64,000 nucleotides of DNA from Thermohalobaculum sp039030715 (GCA_039030715.1 JBCCDU010000005.1:1-64000); one strand, 5' to 3'. Shown: positions 32,221 to 40,701, counted from the first letter of the stretch. Numbers and translations: made by a program. Notes: generated by a model not told the origin, from the letters alone.

Positions 32221-33084
32221 ATGACAACCGATCATGCCTTTCATCTGGCCGAGCCCGCGCGGCTCAGCACCAATCTGGTCTTTTCATCTCCGCATAGCGG
32301 TCGGGAGTATCCGGGCGAGCTGGTCGAACGCTCGCGACTGGGCCTGCTCCAGTTGCGCGCCTCCGAGGATGTTCTGGTCGACGCGTTGTTTGCGGCGGCA
32401 CCCGACCATGGCGCGCCGCTGATCGCCGCGAAATCGCCGCGCGCCTGGCTGGATGTCAACCGTGCCCCGGACGAGCTGGACCCCGCCCTGATCGAGGGTG
32501 TGCGCCCGCGCGGCCTGAACCAGCGGGTGGCGGCCGGCCTGGGCGTCGTTCCGCGCGTCGTATCGGAGGGGGCCGCGATCTATAACGGCAAGATCTCGCT
32601 GGTGGATGCGCAGACCCGCATTCATTCGGTTCACACTCCCTATCACGACGCGCTGGAGGGGCTTTTGATGCGCGCGCGAGACCGGTTCGGCGCGGCCCTG
32701 CTGTTCGATTGCCACTCCATGCCGACCGAGGCCCTGCGCGCCGCGCCGCGCATCAACGGCAAGACGCCCCAGATCGTGCTGGGCGACCGCTTCGGCGCCG
32801 CCGCGGCCAGGAGCTACATCGCCGAAACCAAGGTTGCGTTCGAACGCGCGGGCTTCACGGTGGCGCGCAACGCCCCGTTTGCCGGCGGCTATATCACCCA
32901 GCGCTATGGAAAACCGTCTCGCGGATTGCACGCGATCCAGATCGAGATCGATCGCGGGCTCTATCTCGACCAGGCGCGGGTCGAACCGAATGCGGATTTC
33001 GAGGAAATCCAGGACCTGATCACCGGAGTGATCGCCGAGTTGATTCTGCTTGGCCGCGAATTGGACGGTCTGGCTGCGGAATAA
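32221..33084 (+). CDS. N-formylglutamate amidohydrolase-like protein
   Basis: 287 aa. Conserved SSPHSGREYP near the N-terminus, DVNR at about residue 78, LLFDCHSMP at about 160 and QIEIDRGLYLD near 240 match the N-formylglutamate amidohydrolase family (PF05013), metal-dependent amidases of the histidine-degradation type or of uncharacterised relatives. It is monocistronic here with no hut genes, so the substrate is uncertain. First gene of the chromosome after the tRNA. Confidence 0.8.
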   Translation: MTTDHAFHLAEPARLSTNLVFSSPHSGREYPGELVERSRLGLLQLRASEDVLVDALFAAAPDHGAPLIAAKSPRAWLDVNRAPDELDPALIEGVRPRGLNQRVAAGLGVVPRVVSEGAAIYNGKISLVDAQTRIHSVHTPYHDALEGLLMRARDRFGAALLFDCHSMPTEALRAAPRINGKTPQIVLGDRFGAAAARSYIAETKVAFERAGFTVARNAPFAGGYITQRYGKPSRGLHAIQIEIDRGLYLDQARVEPNADFEEIQDLITGVIAELILLGRELDGLAAE

Positions 33085-33137
33085 CGGCTTTTCGCGCGGC
33101 AATTGCCCCGAAAGTACCCCCATCCAGGCAAAAAAAG

Positions 33138-33157
33138 GGGCCGGCTCGCGCCGGCCC
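33138..33157 (-). terminator. Rho-independent terminator
   Basis: Perfect 8-bp GC stem (GGGCCGGC and GCCGGCCC, loop TCGC) followed, on the minus strand, by six T at 33,131-33,136. Orientation means it ends minus-strand transcription coming from the right (sRNA candidate or dinB). Confidence 0.85.
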
Positions 33158-33220
33158 TAAGTCTAAGGGAGGAAACGCCCAGGAAGGGCGGCGATACGAA
33201 TATCGCTGACGACAAAGCTA
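33138..33220 (-). ncRNA. Candidate small RNA ending in strong terminator
   Basis: Reading the minus strand: a hairpin CGCCC-TTCCT-GGCG-type at about 33,177-33,191, then a single-stranded pyrimidine stretch GTTTCCTCCCTTAG that is complementary to Shine-Dalgarno sequences, then GGGCCGGC/GCCGGCCC (33,157-33,138) closed by six T. Hairpin, anti-SD loop, and Rho-independent terminator in about 80 bases is the plan of alphaproteobacterial stress sRNAs. Alternatively it is simply the dinB terminator, about 195 bp downstream of that gene. No start could be mapped. Confidence 0.4.
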
Positions 33221-33352
33221 TGTGTGCATCGCAGCAAAAACAAGCCAAAAATTGGGTTTTTTCAGGACAGTGGCGATATTGCGCCTGGCTATGTGGTTAC
33301 AAAAAAGGCGTTTTCTCATTTTTTGCGCAGCAACAACGCATCCGCAGCAATA

Positions 33353-34615
33353 TCACCGCAGGGCGCGTCCACGGATGATTGCATCGCGCCCGAATCTTTC
33401 CCGTATAGCGTCAGTCGCCGCCTCCGCGCGGGCCCGGGCGGCCCCGCCGTCGTCGAACAGGCCCGCTTCGGGCGCGGATTGCCCCGCCTCGCCGATCAGA
33501 TTGCTCAGACCGATGCCGATCAGCCGGAAAGGCCCTTTGTCGAGCACCTGATCGAGCAGGCCCTCGCCTCGCTCGAAAATCAGATCGGCCAGATTCGAGG
33601 GCGCCTCGAACCGCGCCTGCCGGGTCACCGTACGAAAATCCGCGGTCTTCAGCTTCAACGTGACCGTCCCACCCGCGAGTTCCTTCGCCTTCGCCCGGTC
33701 CGAGGTGCGCACCGCCAGGCGCCAGAGATGGCCGATCAGCCGGTCGCGTTCGCTCAGATCCTCCTCGAAGGTCGTTTCCGACGAAATCGACTTGGCCTCG
33801 CCGGTGGGATCCACCCGCCGTTTATCCACTCCACGCGACAGCTCCGACAACCGCTTGCCCATCTTGCCATAGCGCGCCAGCAAAGCGTTCGGATCGGCGG
33901 CGGCCAGGTCCGCATTGGTGCGAAACCCATCGCCCTCCAACTTCCTCGCCAGCGCCGCCCCCACGCCCCAGATCGTGCCGACCGGGCGAGGCGCTAGGAA
34001 CGCCACGGTCTCGGCGGCCCCGATTACGGAAAACCCCCGCGGCTTGTCCAGGTCCGAGGCGATCTTAGCCAGATATTTCGAATGGCTGAGCCCGACCGAC
34101 ACCGTGATCCCGATCTCGCGCTCGATCTCCAGCGCCATCCGCGCCATGGAAAGTGCAGGCTGGGCGCCCAGCAGACGCTCGGTGCCGCTCAGATCCATGA
34201 AAGCCTCGTCCAGCGAGAGCGGCTCGACCAGCGGCGTCAGCGCCAGCATCTTCGCCCGGATCTGGCGGCTGACCGCGACATAGGCCTCCATGCGCGGCTT
34301 CACCACCACCGCATCGGGGCACAGCTTCAACGCCTTGAACATCGGCATGGCCGAGCGTACCCCGGCAATCCGCGCGATATAGCAGCAGGTGGACACGACA
34401 CCTCGCCTCCCGCCGCCCACGATCAGCGCCTTGTCGGCCAGCGAGGGGTCGTCGCGCTTCTCGACCGCGGCATAGAACGCATCGCAATCCATATGCGCGA
34501 TGCTCAGCGCGGCCAGTTCGCCATGGGCGACAAGCCGCCGCTTGCCGCAGCCGGGGCAGCGCCCGGCGGGCGCGGTCTCGAACCAGGACAGACAATCTCG
34601 GCACATCGCGGGCAT
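33353..34615 (-). CDS. dinB: DNA polymerase IV with N-terminal zinc motif
   Basis: 420 aa from ATG 34615 (34,606 is an alternative). The first 30 residues carry CRDC and CPGCGKRR, a probable zinc knuckle that many alphaproteobacterial DinB homologues have and E. coli DinB lacks. Y-family core: AHMDCDAFYAAVEKRDDPSLADKALIVGG with catalytic Asp in the first motif, YIARIAGVRSAMPMFKA, and SLDEAFMDLSG (second acidic motif) at about residue 130. Thumb and little-finger regions follow. Translesion polymerase, error-prone. An upstream ORF extension is Pro/Arg-rich and non-coding. Confidence 0.9.
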   Translation of the reverse strand: MPAMCRDCLSWFETAPAGRCPGCGKRRLVAHGELAALSIAHMDCDAFYAAVEKRDDPSLADKALIVGGGRRGVVSTCCYIARIAGVRSAMPMFKALKLCPDAVVVKPRMEAYVAVSRQIRAKMLALTPLVEPLSLDEAFMDLSGTERLLGAQPALSMARMALEIEREIGITVSVGLSHSKYLAKIASDLDKPRGFSVIGAAETVAFLAPRPVGTIWGVGAALARKLEGDGFRTNADLAAADPNALLARYGKMGKRLSELSRGVDKRRVDPTGEAKSISSETTFEEDLSERDRLIGHLWRLAVRTSDRAKAKELAGGTVTLKLKTADFRTVTRQARFEAPSNLADLIFERGEGLLDQVLDKGPFRLIGIGLSNLIGEAGQSAPEAGLFDDGGAARARAEAATDAIRERFGRDAIIRGRALR

Positions 34616-34651
34616 GGTGACGATCCTAGCAGCCCCGGCGCGGGCTTTCAC

Positions 34652-34727
34652 CCCACCGGTTCGGGGGTGGCGCTGCGCGCCAGGGGGGGGGGGTGGGGGC
34701 GGGCGGCGGCTCCGCCGAACCGGTGGG
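34652..34727. repeat. Inverted repeat with G-runs between dinB and pyrF
   Basis: A perfect 13-bp inverted repeat, CCCACCGGTTCGG (34,652-34,664) and CCGAACCGGTGGG (34,715-34,727), encloses 50 bases that include an 11-G run at 34,683-34,693 and further G-rich stretches on the plus strand. It lies just after the pyrF stop on its transcript, so may act as a terminator or stability element; the G-runs could form a quadruplex. Poly-G length is prone to slippage. Confidence 0.7.
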
Positions 34728-34730
34728 ATC

Positions 34731-35417
34731 TCAGGCGATCTCCTCCAGAATGGCCCGTGCCGCGGCTTCCGGGTCCGCCGCGGCCCAGATCGGACGGCCC
34801 ACCACGATATGGTCTGCGCCATCCGCCAGCGCCCGCGCGGGCGTCGCAATGCGTTTCTGATCGCCCACTGCGGCGCCTTCCGGCCGCACACCAGGCGTGA
34901 CGATCAGGCGCCCCGCAGCCTCCGGCAATGCACGGATCAGTGCGGCCTCCCGCGGGCTGGCGATCACCCCGTCGGCACCGGCGGCCAGGGCGCGCCGCGC
35001 CCGTTCCACGGTCAGGTCCCGCACATCGCCGGGGCGTATCAGCATCTCGTCCAGATCCCCGCGATCCAGCGAGGTCAGAACCGTCACGCCCAGGATCTTC
35101 AGGTCCGAGGCACCGCGCCCCTCGACCGCCGCGCGCACCACCTGCGGGTCGCCATGCACGGTCAGGAAATCCAGATCGAACTGCGCCAGCCCCCGCACAG
35201 CCTTCTCGATCGTCGCCCCGATATCGAAGAGCTTCATGTCCAGAAAGACCCGCTTGCCCTGCTCCTTCAGCTCCATCGCCAGGGCCATGCCCCCGCCGGT
35301 GAGCATCCCCAGCCCGATCTTGTAGAACCCCACCCGGTCGCCCAGCCGTTCGGCCAGCGCCCCACCCTCGATCGCGTTCGGCACGTCCAGTGCCACGATC
35401 AACCTGTCATCGCTCAT
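34731..35417 (-). CDS. pyrF: Orotidine 5'-phosphate decarboxylase
   Basis: 228 aa, usual length. N-terminal LIVALDVP, then KIGLGML and the conserved catalytic pattern RVFLDMKLFDIGATIEKAV at residues about 55-73 (D..K.FDI), HGDP and TVLTSLD, ending with GVRP, RPI. These are the family hallmarks of the TIM-barrel OMP decarboxylase, the last step of de novo UMP synthesis in the cytoplasm. Followed by an LprI-like gene upstream and dinB downstream on the same strand. Confidence 0.95.
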   Translation of the reverse strand: MSDDRLIVALDVPNAIEGGALAERLGDRVGFYKIGLGMLTGGGMALAMELKEQGKRVFLDMKLFDIGATIEKAVRGLAQFDLDFLTVHGDPQVVRAAVEGRGASDLKILGVTVLTSLDRGDLDEMLIRPGDVRDLTVERARRALAAGADGVIASPREAALIRALPEAAGRLIVTPGVRPEGAAVGDQKRIATPARALADGADHIVVGRPIWAAADPEAAARAILEEIA

Positions 35418-35453
35418 CGCCGCCTCCGTTTTCGCGGGGGTGGCGCAGGATCG

Positions 35454-35987
35454 TCACCGGGTCAAGGGGATATCGAGCGACAGGAAGGGAAACGCCCCGC
35501 GCTCGGCCCGGCCGAGCGGCACGAAAACCTCGACCTCGCCGGGCAGGATCGCGGTCTCTCCCGGCACGCCGCCAAGCGGCGCGAAGGCCCGCGCCAGCAC
35601 CGCGTCGATCTGATCCTCGCGCGCCGCAATCGCCCCCAGGCGACAGGTCTCCCGCGCCAGGCTGGAGGAGGCCTTTCCGCATTCGCGCGTGATCTCGCGC
35701 CGCCACCTTGTCTGGTCGACATAGAGGCCCCGCTCGAACTCCACGATCCCGGCTGCCGTCGCCCCCTGCAGCGCGGCCGTGATGTTCGAGAGCCGGGTCT
35801 CCAGCGCCAGCAGACGGTTGTCGGCCAGAAGCCCCAGACAAGCGGCGCGCCCATGTTCGGTCGCCTCGATCGCACAAGCCGTCGCGGCGCGCGACTCGAA
35901 CGGGCTCGCCACGCCGGGCTCCGGCACCAGACCGAGCAGCGTCATGCAAGTCAGGCTGAAAAGCCAGGGGCGAAAACCGCGTGTCAT
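35454..35987 (-). CDS. Secreted hypothetical protein, LprI-like domain
   Basis: 177 aa. Residues 1-27 are a signal peptide ending near VASP (MTRGFRPWLFSLTCMTLLGLVPEPGVAS). The mature part has C-x(11)-C and spaced YVDQTRWRREITRECGKASSSLARETCRLGAIAAREDQIDAVLAR, matching the Cys-paired, helical N-terminal domain of LprI/DUF1311 periplasmic proteins, which in some bacteria inhibit lysozyme. Function in this organism unknown. Confidence 0.6.
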   Translation of the reverse strand: MTRGFRPWLFSLTCMTLLGLVPEPGVASPFESRAATACAIEATEHGRAACLGLLADNRLLALETRLSNITAALQGATAAGIVEFERGLYVDQTRWRREITRECGKASSSLARETCRLGAIAAREDQIDAVLARAFAPLGGVPGETAILPGEVEVFVPLGRAERGAFPFLSLDIPLTR

Positions 35988-36048
35988 CCCTCCCTCAATG
36001 CCGCGTCAATCTGAGCATTTCGTTAGCGCGGGAACGGTCGGCGCGTGG

Positions 36049-36079
36049 CTTGCACGGACGTTGCCGAATTCCCACATAT
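36049..36079 (+). promoter_or_regulatory. Heat-shock (sigma-32-type) promoter of clpB
   Basis: CTTGCAC at 36,049-36,055, then 15 bp, then CCCACATAT at 36,071-36,079. This matches the sigma-32 pattern CTTGAAA-N11-16-CCCCATNT well, 100 bp upstream of clpB. RpoH control of clpB is conserved in alphaproteobacteria. Confidence 0.65.
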
Positions 36080-36177
36080 CTGTCAGGCGTGCCGAAATCG
36101 GGCGCCGATATACCAATGGCGAAGCCGGGACGTGCCAAGCATGGGCGCCGGGCAGTCGTGCAACGAGGAGCAGACCC

Positions 36178-38784
36178 ATGGACTTGTCCAAGTTCACAGA
36201 CCGCGCACGCGGATTTATTCAGGCAGCGCAAACCATCGCCCTGCGCGAGGACCACCAACGCCTGACCCCAGAACATCTACTCAAGGCCCTGCTGGACGAT
36301 CCGGAGGGGCTGGCCGCCAATCTGATCGCCGCCGCCGGTGGCGCATCTGCCGCCGCACGCAACGGCGTGGATGCGGCCGTAGCGAAACTGCCCAAGGTCA
36401 AGGGGTCGGGCGAGATCTATATGGACCCGTCGCTCGCCAAAGTGCTGGACGAGGCAGGTCAACTCGCCCAAAAGGCAGGCGACAGCTTTGTCAGCGCCGA
36501 GAGGATGCTGACCGCCCTGGCGCTGGCCAAGGGAACCGAGGCGTCGAAAGTGCTGGAAAGCGCGGGCGTCCAGCCGCAGCCGCTGAACGCCGCGATCAAC
36601 GACCTGCGCAAGGGTCGCACGGCGGACAGCGCCAGTGCCGAAGACAGCTATGACAGCCTCAAGAAATACGCCCGCGACCTGACCGAGGACGCGCGTGCAG
36701 GCAATATCGACCCGGTGATCGGCCGCGACGAGGAGATCCGCCGCTGCATCCAGGTCCTCAGCCGCCGCACCAAGAACAACCCGGTGGTGATCGGCGAGCC
36801 CGGCGTGGGTAAAACCGCGATTGCCGAGGGGCTGGCCATTCGCATCGTCAACGGTGACGTGCCCGAAAGCCTGAAGGACAAGGCGCTGATGGCGCTGGAT
36901 ATGGGCGCACTGATCGCCGGCGCGAAGTACCGCGGCGAGTTCGAGGAACGGCTGAAGGCCGTGCTGGGCGAGGTTCAGGCCGCCGCCGGGGGCATTATCC
37001 TCTTCATCGACGAGATGCACACCCTGGTCGGCGCGGGCAAGGGCGAGGGGGCGATGGATGCCTCCAACCTGCTCAAACCCGCACTGGCCCGGGGCGAGCT
37101 GCACTGCATCGGCGCGACCACCTTGGATGAATACCGCAAGCATGTAGAGAAAGACGCGGCGCTCGCCCGGCGTTTCCAACCGGTTTTCATCGCCGAGCCG
37201 ACGGTGGAGGACGCGATCAGCATCCTGCGCGGGATCAAGGAGAAATACGAAGTCCATCACGGCGTCCGCATCACCGACTCGGCCCTGGTGGCCGCGGCCA
37301 CCCTTTCGAACCGCTACATCACCGACCGGTTCCTGCCGGACAAGGCGATCGATCTGATGGACGAGGCGGCCAGCCGCCTGCGGATGGAGGTGGATTCGAA
37401 GCCCGAGGAGCTCGACGCGCTGGATCGGGATATCCTGCAAAAGCAGATCGAGGCCGAGGCGCTGAAGAAGGAGGGCGACGAGGCCTCCAAGGACCGCCTC
37501 GCCAAGATCGAAACCGAACTTGCGGATCTGGAGGAGCAATCCGCCAGCCTCACCGCCCGCTGGCAGGCCGAGAAGGACAAGCTGGGTGCTGCTTCGGCCA
37601 TCAAGGAGCAGTTGGACGAGGCACGCAGCAAGCTGGACGCCGCCAAACGCCAGGGCGACCTGGCAGAGGCCGGTCGCCTGCAATTCGGCCTGATCCCGGA
37701 GTTGGAGCAGAACCTCGCCGAGGCCGAGGAAGCCGAAGGCAGCACCGGCGACGTGATGGTCGAGGAAGCCGTTACGCCCGAGCATGTCGCCCAGGTCGTC
37801 GGTCGCTGGACCGGTATTCCCGTCGACAAGATGCTGGAGGGGGAGCGCGAGAAACTGCTGAAGATGGAAGACGAGATCGCCAAACGCGTGATCGGCCAGG
37901 ACGATGCGGTTTCGGCCGTCTCCCGCGCCGTACGCCGGGCGCGCGCGGGGCTCTCCGATCCCAACCGGCCGATGGGCTCGTTCCTGTTCCTCGGCCCCAC
38001 CGGCGTCGGCAAGACCGAACTGACCAAGGCGCTGGCCGAGTTCCTGTTCGACGACGACCAGGCCATGGCCCGGATCGACATGTCGGAGTTCATGGAGAAG
38101 CACTCCGTCGCCCGGCTGATCGGCGCCCCTCCCGGCTATGTCGGCTATGACGAGGGTGGCGTGCTGACCGAGGCTGTGCGCCGCCGCCCCTATCAGGTGG
38201 TGCTGTTCGACGAGGTCGAGAAGGCGCATTCCGATGTCTTCAACGTGCTCTTGCAGGTGCTGGACGAAGGCCGGCTGACCGATGGCCAGGGCCGAACGGT
38301 CGATTTCCGCAACACGCTGATCATCCTGACCTCGAACCTCGGCGCCGAGTTCCTGACCGCCCTGCCCGATGGCGGCTCGACCAAGGATGCCGAGCCTCAA
38401 GTGATGGAGATGGTGCGCGCGCATTTCCGGCCGGAGTTCCTGAATCGGCTGGACGAGATCGTCCTCTTCGACCGCCTCAGCCGCAGCCACATGGGCGGCA
38501 TCGTCCAGATCCAGCTCGCCCAGTTGATGAAACGGCTGGAGCCGCGCAAGATCAGCCTCGCCCTGGACGACCAGGCCCTGGAATGGCTGGCCGAGCGCGG
38601 CTACGACCCGGTCTATGGCGCAAGACCACTCAAGCGGGTGATTCAGAAGGCGCTCCAGGACCCCCTGGCCGAAATGCTGCTGGAGGGCAGCCTGAAAGAC
38701 GGCGAAACCCTGCCCGTCGGCTCGGATGGCGAAGACCTGGTGCTAGGCCATCAACCCCGCCCCAAGGCGGCAGCGGTACACTGA
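36178..38784 (+). CDS. clpB: ClpB disaggregase
   Basis: 868 aa, normal length. Start 36178 after CGAGGAG; the longer in-frame extension to 35,779 overlaps the promoter and the opposite-strand gene and is rejected. N-domain residues 1-145 (DLSKFTDRARGFIQAAQTIALREDHQRLTPEHLLKALLDD), NBD1 Walker A GEPGVGKT near 206, coiled-coil M domain about 410-525, NBD2 Walker A GPTGVGKT near 606, and sensor-2 region YGARPLKRVIQKAL. It rescues aggregates with DnaK after heat stress. Confidence 0.97.
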   Translation: MDLSKFTDRARGFIQAAQTIALREDHQRLTPEHLLKALLDDPEGLAANLIAAAGGASAAARNGVDAAVAKLPKVKGSGEIYMDPSLAKVLDEAGQLAQKAGDSFVSAERMLTALALAKGTEASKVLESAGVQPQPLNAAINDLRKGRTADSASAEDSYDSLKKYARDLTEDARAGNIDPVIGRDEEIRRCIQVLSRRTKNNPVVIGEPGVGKTAIAEGLAIRIVNGDVPESLKDKALMALDMGALIAGAKYRGEFEERLKAVLGEVQAAAGGIILFIDEMHTLVGAGKGEGAMDASNLLKPALARGELHCIGATTLDEYRKHVEKDAALARRFQPVFIAEPTVEDAISILRGIKEKYEVHHGVRITDSALVAAATLSNRYITDRFLPDKAIDLMDEAASRLRMEVDSKPEELDALDRDILQKQIEAEALKKEGDEASKDRLAKIETELADLEEQSASLTARWQAEKDKLGAASAIKEQLDEARSKLDAAKRQGDLAEAGRLQFGLIPELEQNLAEAEEAEGSTGDVMVEEAVTPEHVAQVVGRWTGIPVDKMLEGEREKLLKMEDEIAKRVIGQDDAVSAVSRAVRRARAGLSDPNRPMGSFLFLGPTGVGKTELTKALAEFLFDDDQAMARIDMSEFMEKHSVARLIGAPPGYVGYDEGGVLTEAVRRRPYQVVLFDEVEKAHSDVFNVLLQVLDEGRLTDGQGRTVDFRNTLIILTSNLGAEFLTALPDGGSTKDAEPQVMEMVRAHFRPEFLNRLDEIVLFDRLSRSHMGGIVQIQLAQLMKRLEPRKISLALDDQALEWLAERGYDPVYGARPLKRVIQKALQDPLAEMLLEGSLKDGETLPVGSDGEDLVLGHQPRPKAAAVH

Positions 38785-38790
38785 CAGCTT

Positions 38791-38814
38791 GGAGGGGCCA
38801 CGGCCCCTCCTTCC
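38791..38814 (+). terminator. clpB terminator
   Basis: GGAGGGGC (38,791-38,798) pairs with GCCCCTCC (38,803-38,810) around a CACG loop, followed by TTCCTT. It lies 7 bp after the clpB stop (38,784). Confidence 0.7.
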
Positions 38815-38877
38815 TTGACACTACGGGCAAGCCAAGCGACCAAGCATCCAAACGCCTCATTTGATTTGGAGCTTTGG

Positions 38878-39681
38878 ATGCTGCCCCTCACCCACCTCTT
38901 CGACAGCTATCGCGCCGGGTTGGCGGTGATCCTCGCCAACCTGAAACCCGTGTTGGTGATCGCAGCGGTGATATTTGCCATATCAATCTACTCGCTGCAT
39001 CTCTTCGAGTCCGTATCGGGAGGCACCGCGACGGGATTTGCCGTGACCCAGATCATTCTGGCTATGGTATTATAACTCATTCTGATCTGCGCCGCAGTGC
39101 TGCTCTTCCATGCCACCTTTCTCGGCCAGGCACTCCGACGAGAAGTCACGACCTACCTCGACTGGCCGCGGTTCTGGCGCGTCACCTTTCGCATGTTGGG
39201 CATCACGTTGGTTGCCTCCTTGGCGTCAGTTGCGATGGCCACACCGTTTCTGGCGTTAGATTCCAACACATTAATGCAAGACTCCATAGTTTGGCTAGTC
39301 GACATGATTTCAAATCTCGTTCCCTTTCTGGTTGTCGCCTGGATGGGGCTGCGCATTCCACATATGGTGGCGCGACCGACACAACGTGAGCTTCCGCCCC
39401 GGCTGCAGGGAAGCCAACCCTTTCGCGTTGCACTGATACAATTGATCTGCGGACCCGGCTTGTTGTTGAGCATCTATGACACGCTTAGATTCAGTCTCAC
39501 TCCCAGCGATCCTTCGGAGTCACCCGAGGTAGCACTGAACCTGCAATGGGCATTCGACCAGTTCATTGCAACGGGGCTCTATATCGTATCGGCCGCCATG
39601 ACCGCCGCCATTCTGTCGGACACCTATCTGCGGTTTTCGGGTGACGACGGGGACGCTCAAATCGCGGTAGATCCGAGTTAA
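38878..39681 (+). pseudogene. Membrane protein gene with in-frame stop
   Basis: One continuous frame from ATG 38,878 to TAA 39,681, interrupted by TAA at 39,073-39,075 (codons GTA TTA TAA CTC ATT). The parts join naturally: ...AMVL then LILICAAVLLFHATFLGQAL, so the sense frame resumes within the same hydrophobic segment. The full protein would be about 266 aa with some six membrane spans, family unknown. A second ATG at 39,097 could allow translation of the distal part. The simplest view is a recent nonsense mutation. Adjacent upstream is the clpB terminator. Confidence 0.75.
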
Positions 39682-39690
39682 CGGACAAAT

Positions 39691-39747
39691 CTGTCGATTT
39701 TGTCGAGTCGTCTGTCGCGCCGCCTGTCGCGTCATATGTCGCGCCGG
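39691..39747. repeat. TGTCG tandem repeats, 12-bp units
   Basis: Four adjacent 12-bp units begin with TGTCG in second position: TTGTCGAGTCGT (39,700), CTGTCGCGCCGC (39,712), CTGTCGCGTCAT (39,724), ATGTCGCGCCGG (39,736), preceded by CTGTCGATT at 39,691. TGTCG recurs at 39,692, 39,701, 39,713, 39,725 and 39,737, spacings 9, 12, 12, 12. They lie in the 160 bp between the membrane pseudogene and the Mpo1-like gene, so could be a regulatory array. Confidence 0.7.
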
Positions 39748-39842
39748 ATCCTCCGACGCTACGTCACCTGCCAGACAGCCTGGAACGATGCTTGCGCCGC
39801 CCCATACCGCCCGGTATTTTCTGGCGCAAACGGGAGGATATC

Positions 39843-40319
39843 ATGGCCGATCTCACCAATGCGCGCACCATCGACCGCCTGCTCGCCGAGTATGGCGAAA
39901 GCCATCAGAACGAAACCAACAAGGCGGTTCACTGGGTCTGCGTACCGGTGATCGTCTGGACAGTGATTGCGCTTTTCTGGAGCCTGCCGAGCCCCTTCGG
40001 TGTCTGGTGGATCAACTGGGCAACCCTCCTGCTGGCGGCGTCGCTGATCTACTACGTGATCCTCTCGCCCGCGCTGGCCGTGGGGTTTGCGGCCTTTGCG
40101 GCGGCCTGCATCTATCTGATCGTGATCTACGAGGCGTCCTGGCCCCTGCCCCTCTGGCAATTCGCCATCGGGATCTTTGTGCTCGCCTGGATCGGGCAGT
40201 TCTGGGGGCACAAGGTCGAGGGGAAGAAACCCAGCTTTCTCAAGGACGTGCAGTTCCTGATGATCGGCCCGGCCTGGCTGATGAGCTTTCTCTATCGCAG
40301 GCTGGGCATCCCGTACTGA
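39843..40319 (+). CDS. Mpo1-like (DUF962) membrane protein
   Basis: 158 aa from ATG 39,843 (GGGAGG upstream). Residues 1-30 (RTIDRLLAEYGESHQNETNKAVHWVCVPVIVWTVIAL) hold the DUF962 start with conserved His, then at least three membrane spans and a final HKVEGKKPSFLKDVQFLMIGPAWLMSFLYRRLGIPY, a strong DUF962/Mpo1 ending. Relatives are 2-hydroxy fatty acid dioxygenases (yeast Mpo1) that use His ligands for iron. Bacterial roles are little known. Confidence 0.8.
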   Translation: MADLTNARTIDRLLAEYGESHQNETNKAVHWVCVPVIVWTVIALFWSLPSPFGVWWINWATLLLAASLIYYVILSPALAVGFAAFAAACIYLIVIYEASWPLPLWQFAIGIFVLAWIGQFWGHKVEGKKPSFLKDVQFLMIGPAWLMSFLYRRLGIPY

Positions 40320-40341
40320 TCGAGACGCCTGTTCGGTGCGC

Positions 40342-40701
40342 CTACTCGGTCGCGCTGGCGATCTGCGTGCTGTCGACCGAAGCGTGAACCCGGTGATCCA
40401 CCCGCCAGAAGCGATAGACCACGCCGTCCAGCGTAACCTCGTGCGAGGAGCCATCGGCAAGCGTCATGCGCTCGCGCAGGGGCCCACGCGGTCCTGCGAA
40501 TGTGGCGTAGACATCGAAGGCACTGGTCGGGTCCTCGATCACCGCATCCGTCGGGTCGATGTAATAGACCATGTCCACCCCGTTCTGGTGCAGGCTGCCG
40601 GCCATGAAGGGGTAGGATACGCGCGTCTCCTCGGCCTGGACCGCCGAAAAAGCGGCAACGACGAGCATGAGCGCACTGAAGGCAAAAGCGTAGCGATACA
40701 T
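40342..40701 (-). CDS. Secreted hypothetical protein
   Basis: 119 aa. A signal peptide of about 23 residues (MYRYAFAFSALMLVVAAFSAVQA) precedes a small beta-rich mature domain (YPFMAGSLHQNGVDMVYYIDPTDAVIEDP...MTLADGSSHEVTLDGVVYRFWRVDHRVHASVDST). GGAGA lies before the ATG. No family identified. Convergent with the DUF962 gene. Confidence 0.65.
   Translation of the reverse strand: MYRYAFAFSALMLVVAAFSAVQAEETRVSYPFMAGSLHQNGVDMVYYIDPTDAVIEDPTSAFDVYATFAGPRGPLRERMTLADGSSHEVTLDGVVYRFWRVDHRVHASVDSTQIASATE

Larger units (their letters stand above)
33085..33352. other. Intergenic region with sRNA/terminator candidate
   Basis: No supported protein gene. On the minus strand it holds two hairpins and a U-run (see the ncRNA entry at 33,138-33,220). 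A plus-strand frame of 91 aa crosses it but its sequence is Arg/Ser-rich and overlaps the hairpins, so it is not accepted. The last 100 bp are AT-rich and probably hold a minus-strand promoter. Confidence 0.6.

Noticed and set aside
33103..33378. 91-aa plus-strand frame downstream of the amidohydrolase
   Set aside because: No ribosome site, Arg/Ser-rich and crosses the terminator hairpin.
35779..36177. N-terminal extension of ClpB from 35,779
   Set aside because: It overlaps the LprI-like gene on the other strand and the heat-shock promoter; conserved ClpB begins at 36,178 with its own ribosome site.
36277..38490. 737-aa minus-strand frame inside clpB
   Set aside because: Mirror frame of a very high-GC coding gene; ClpB is unmistakable on the plus strand.
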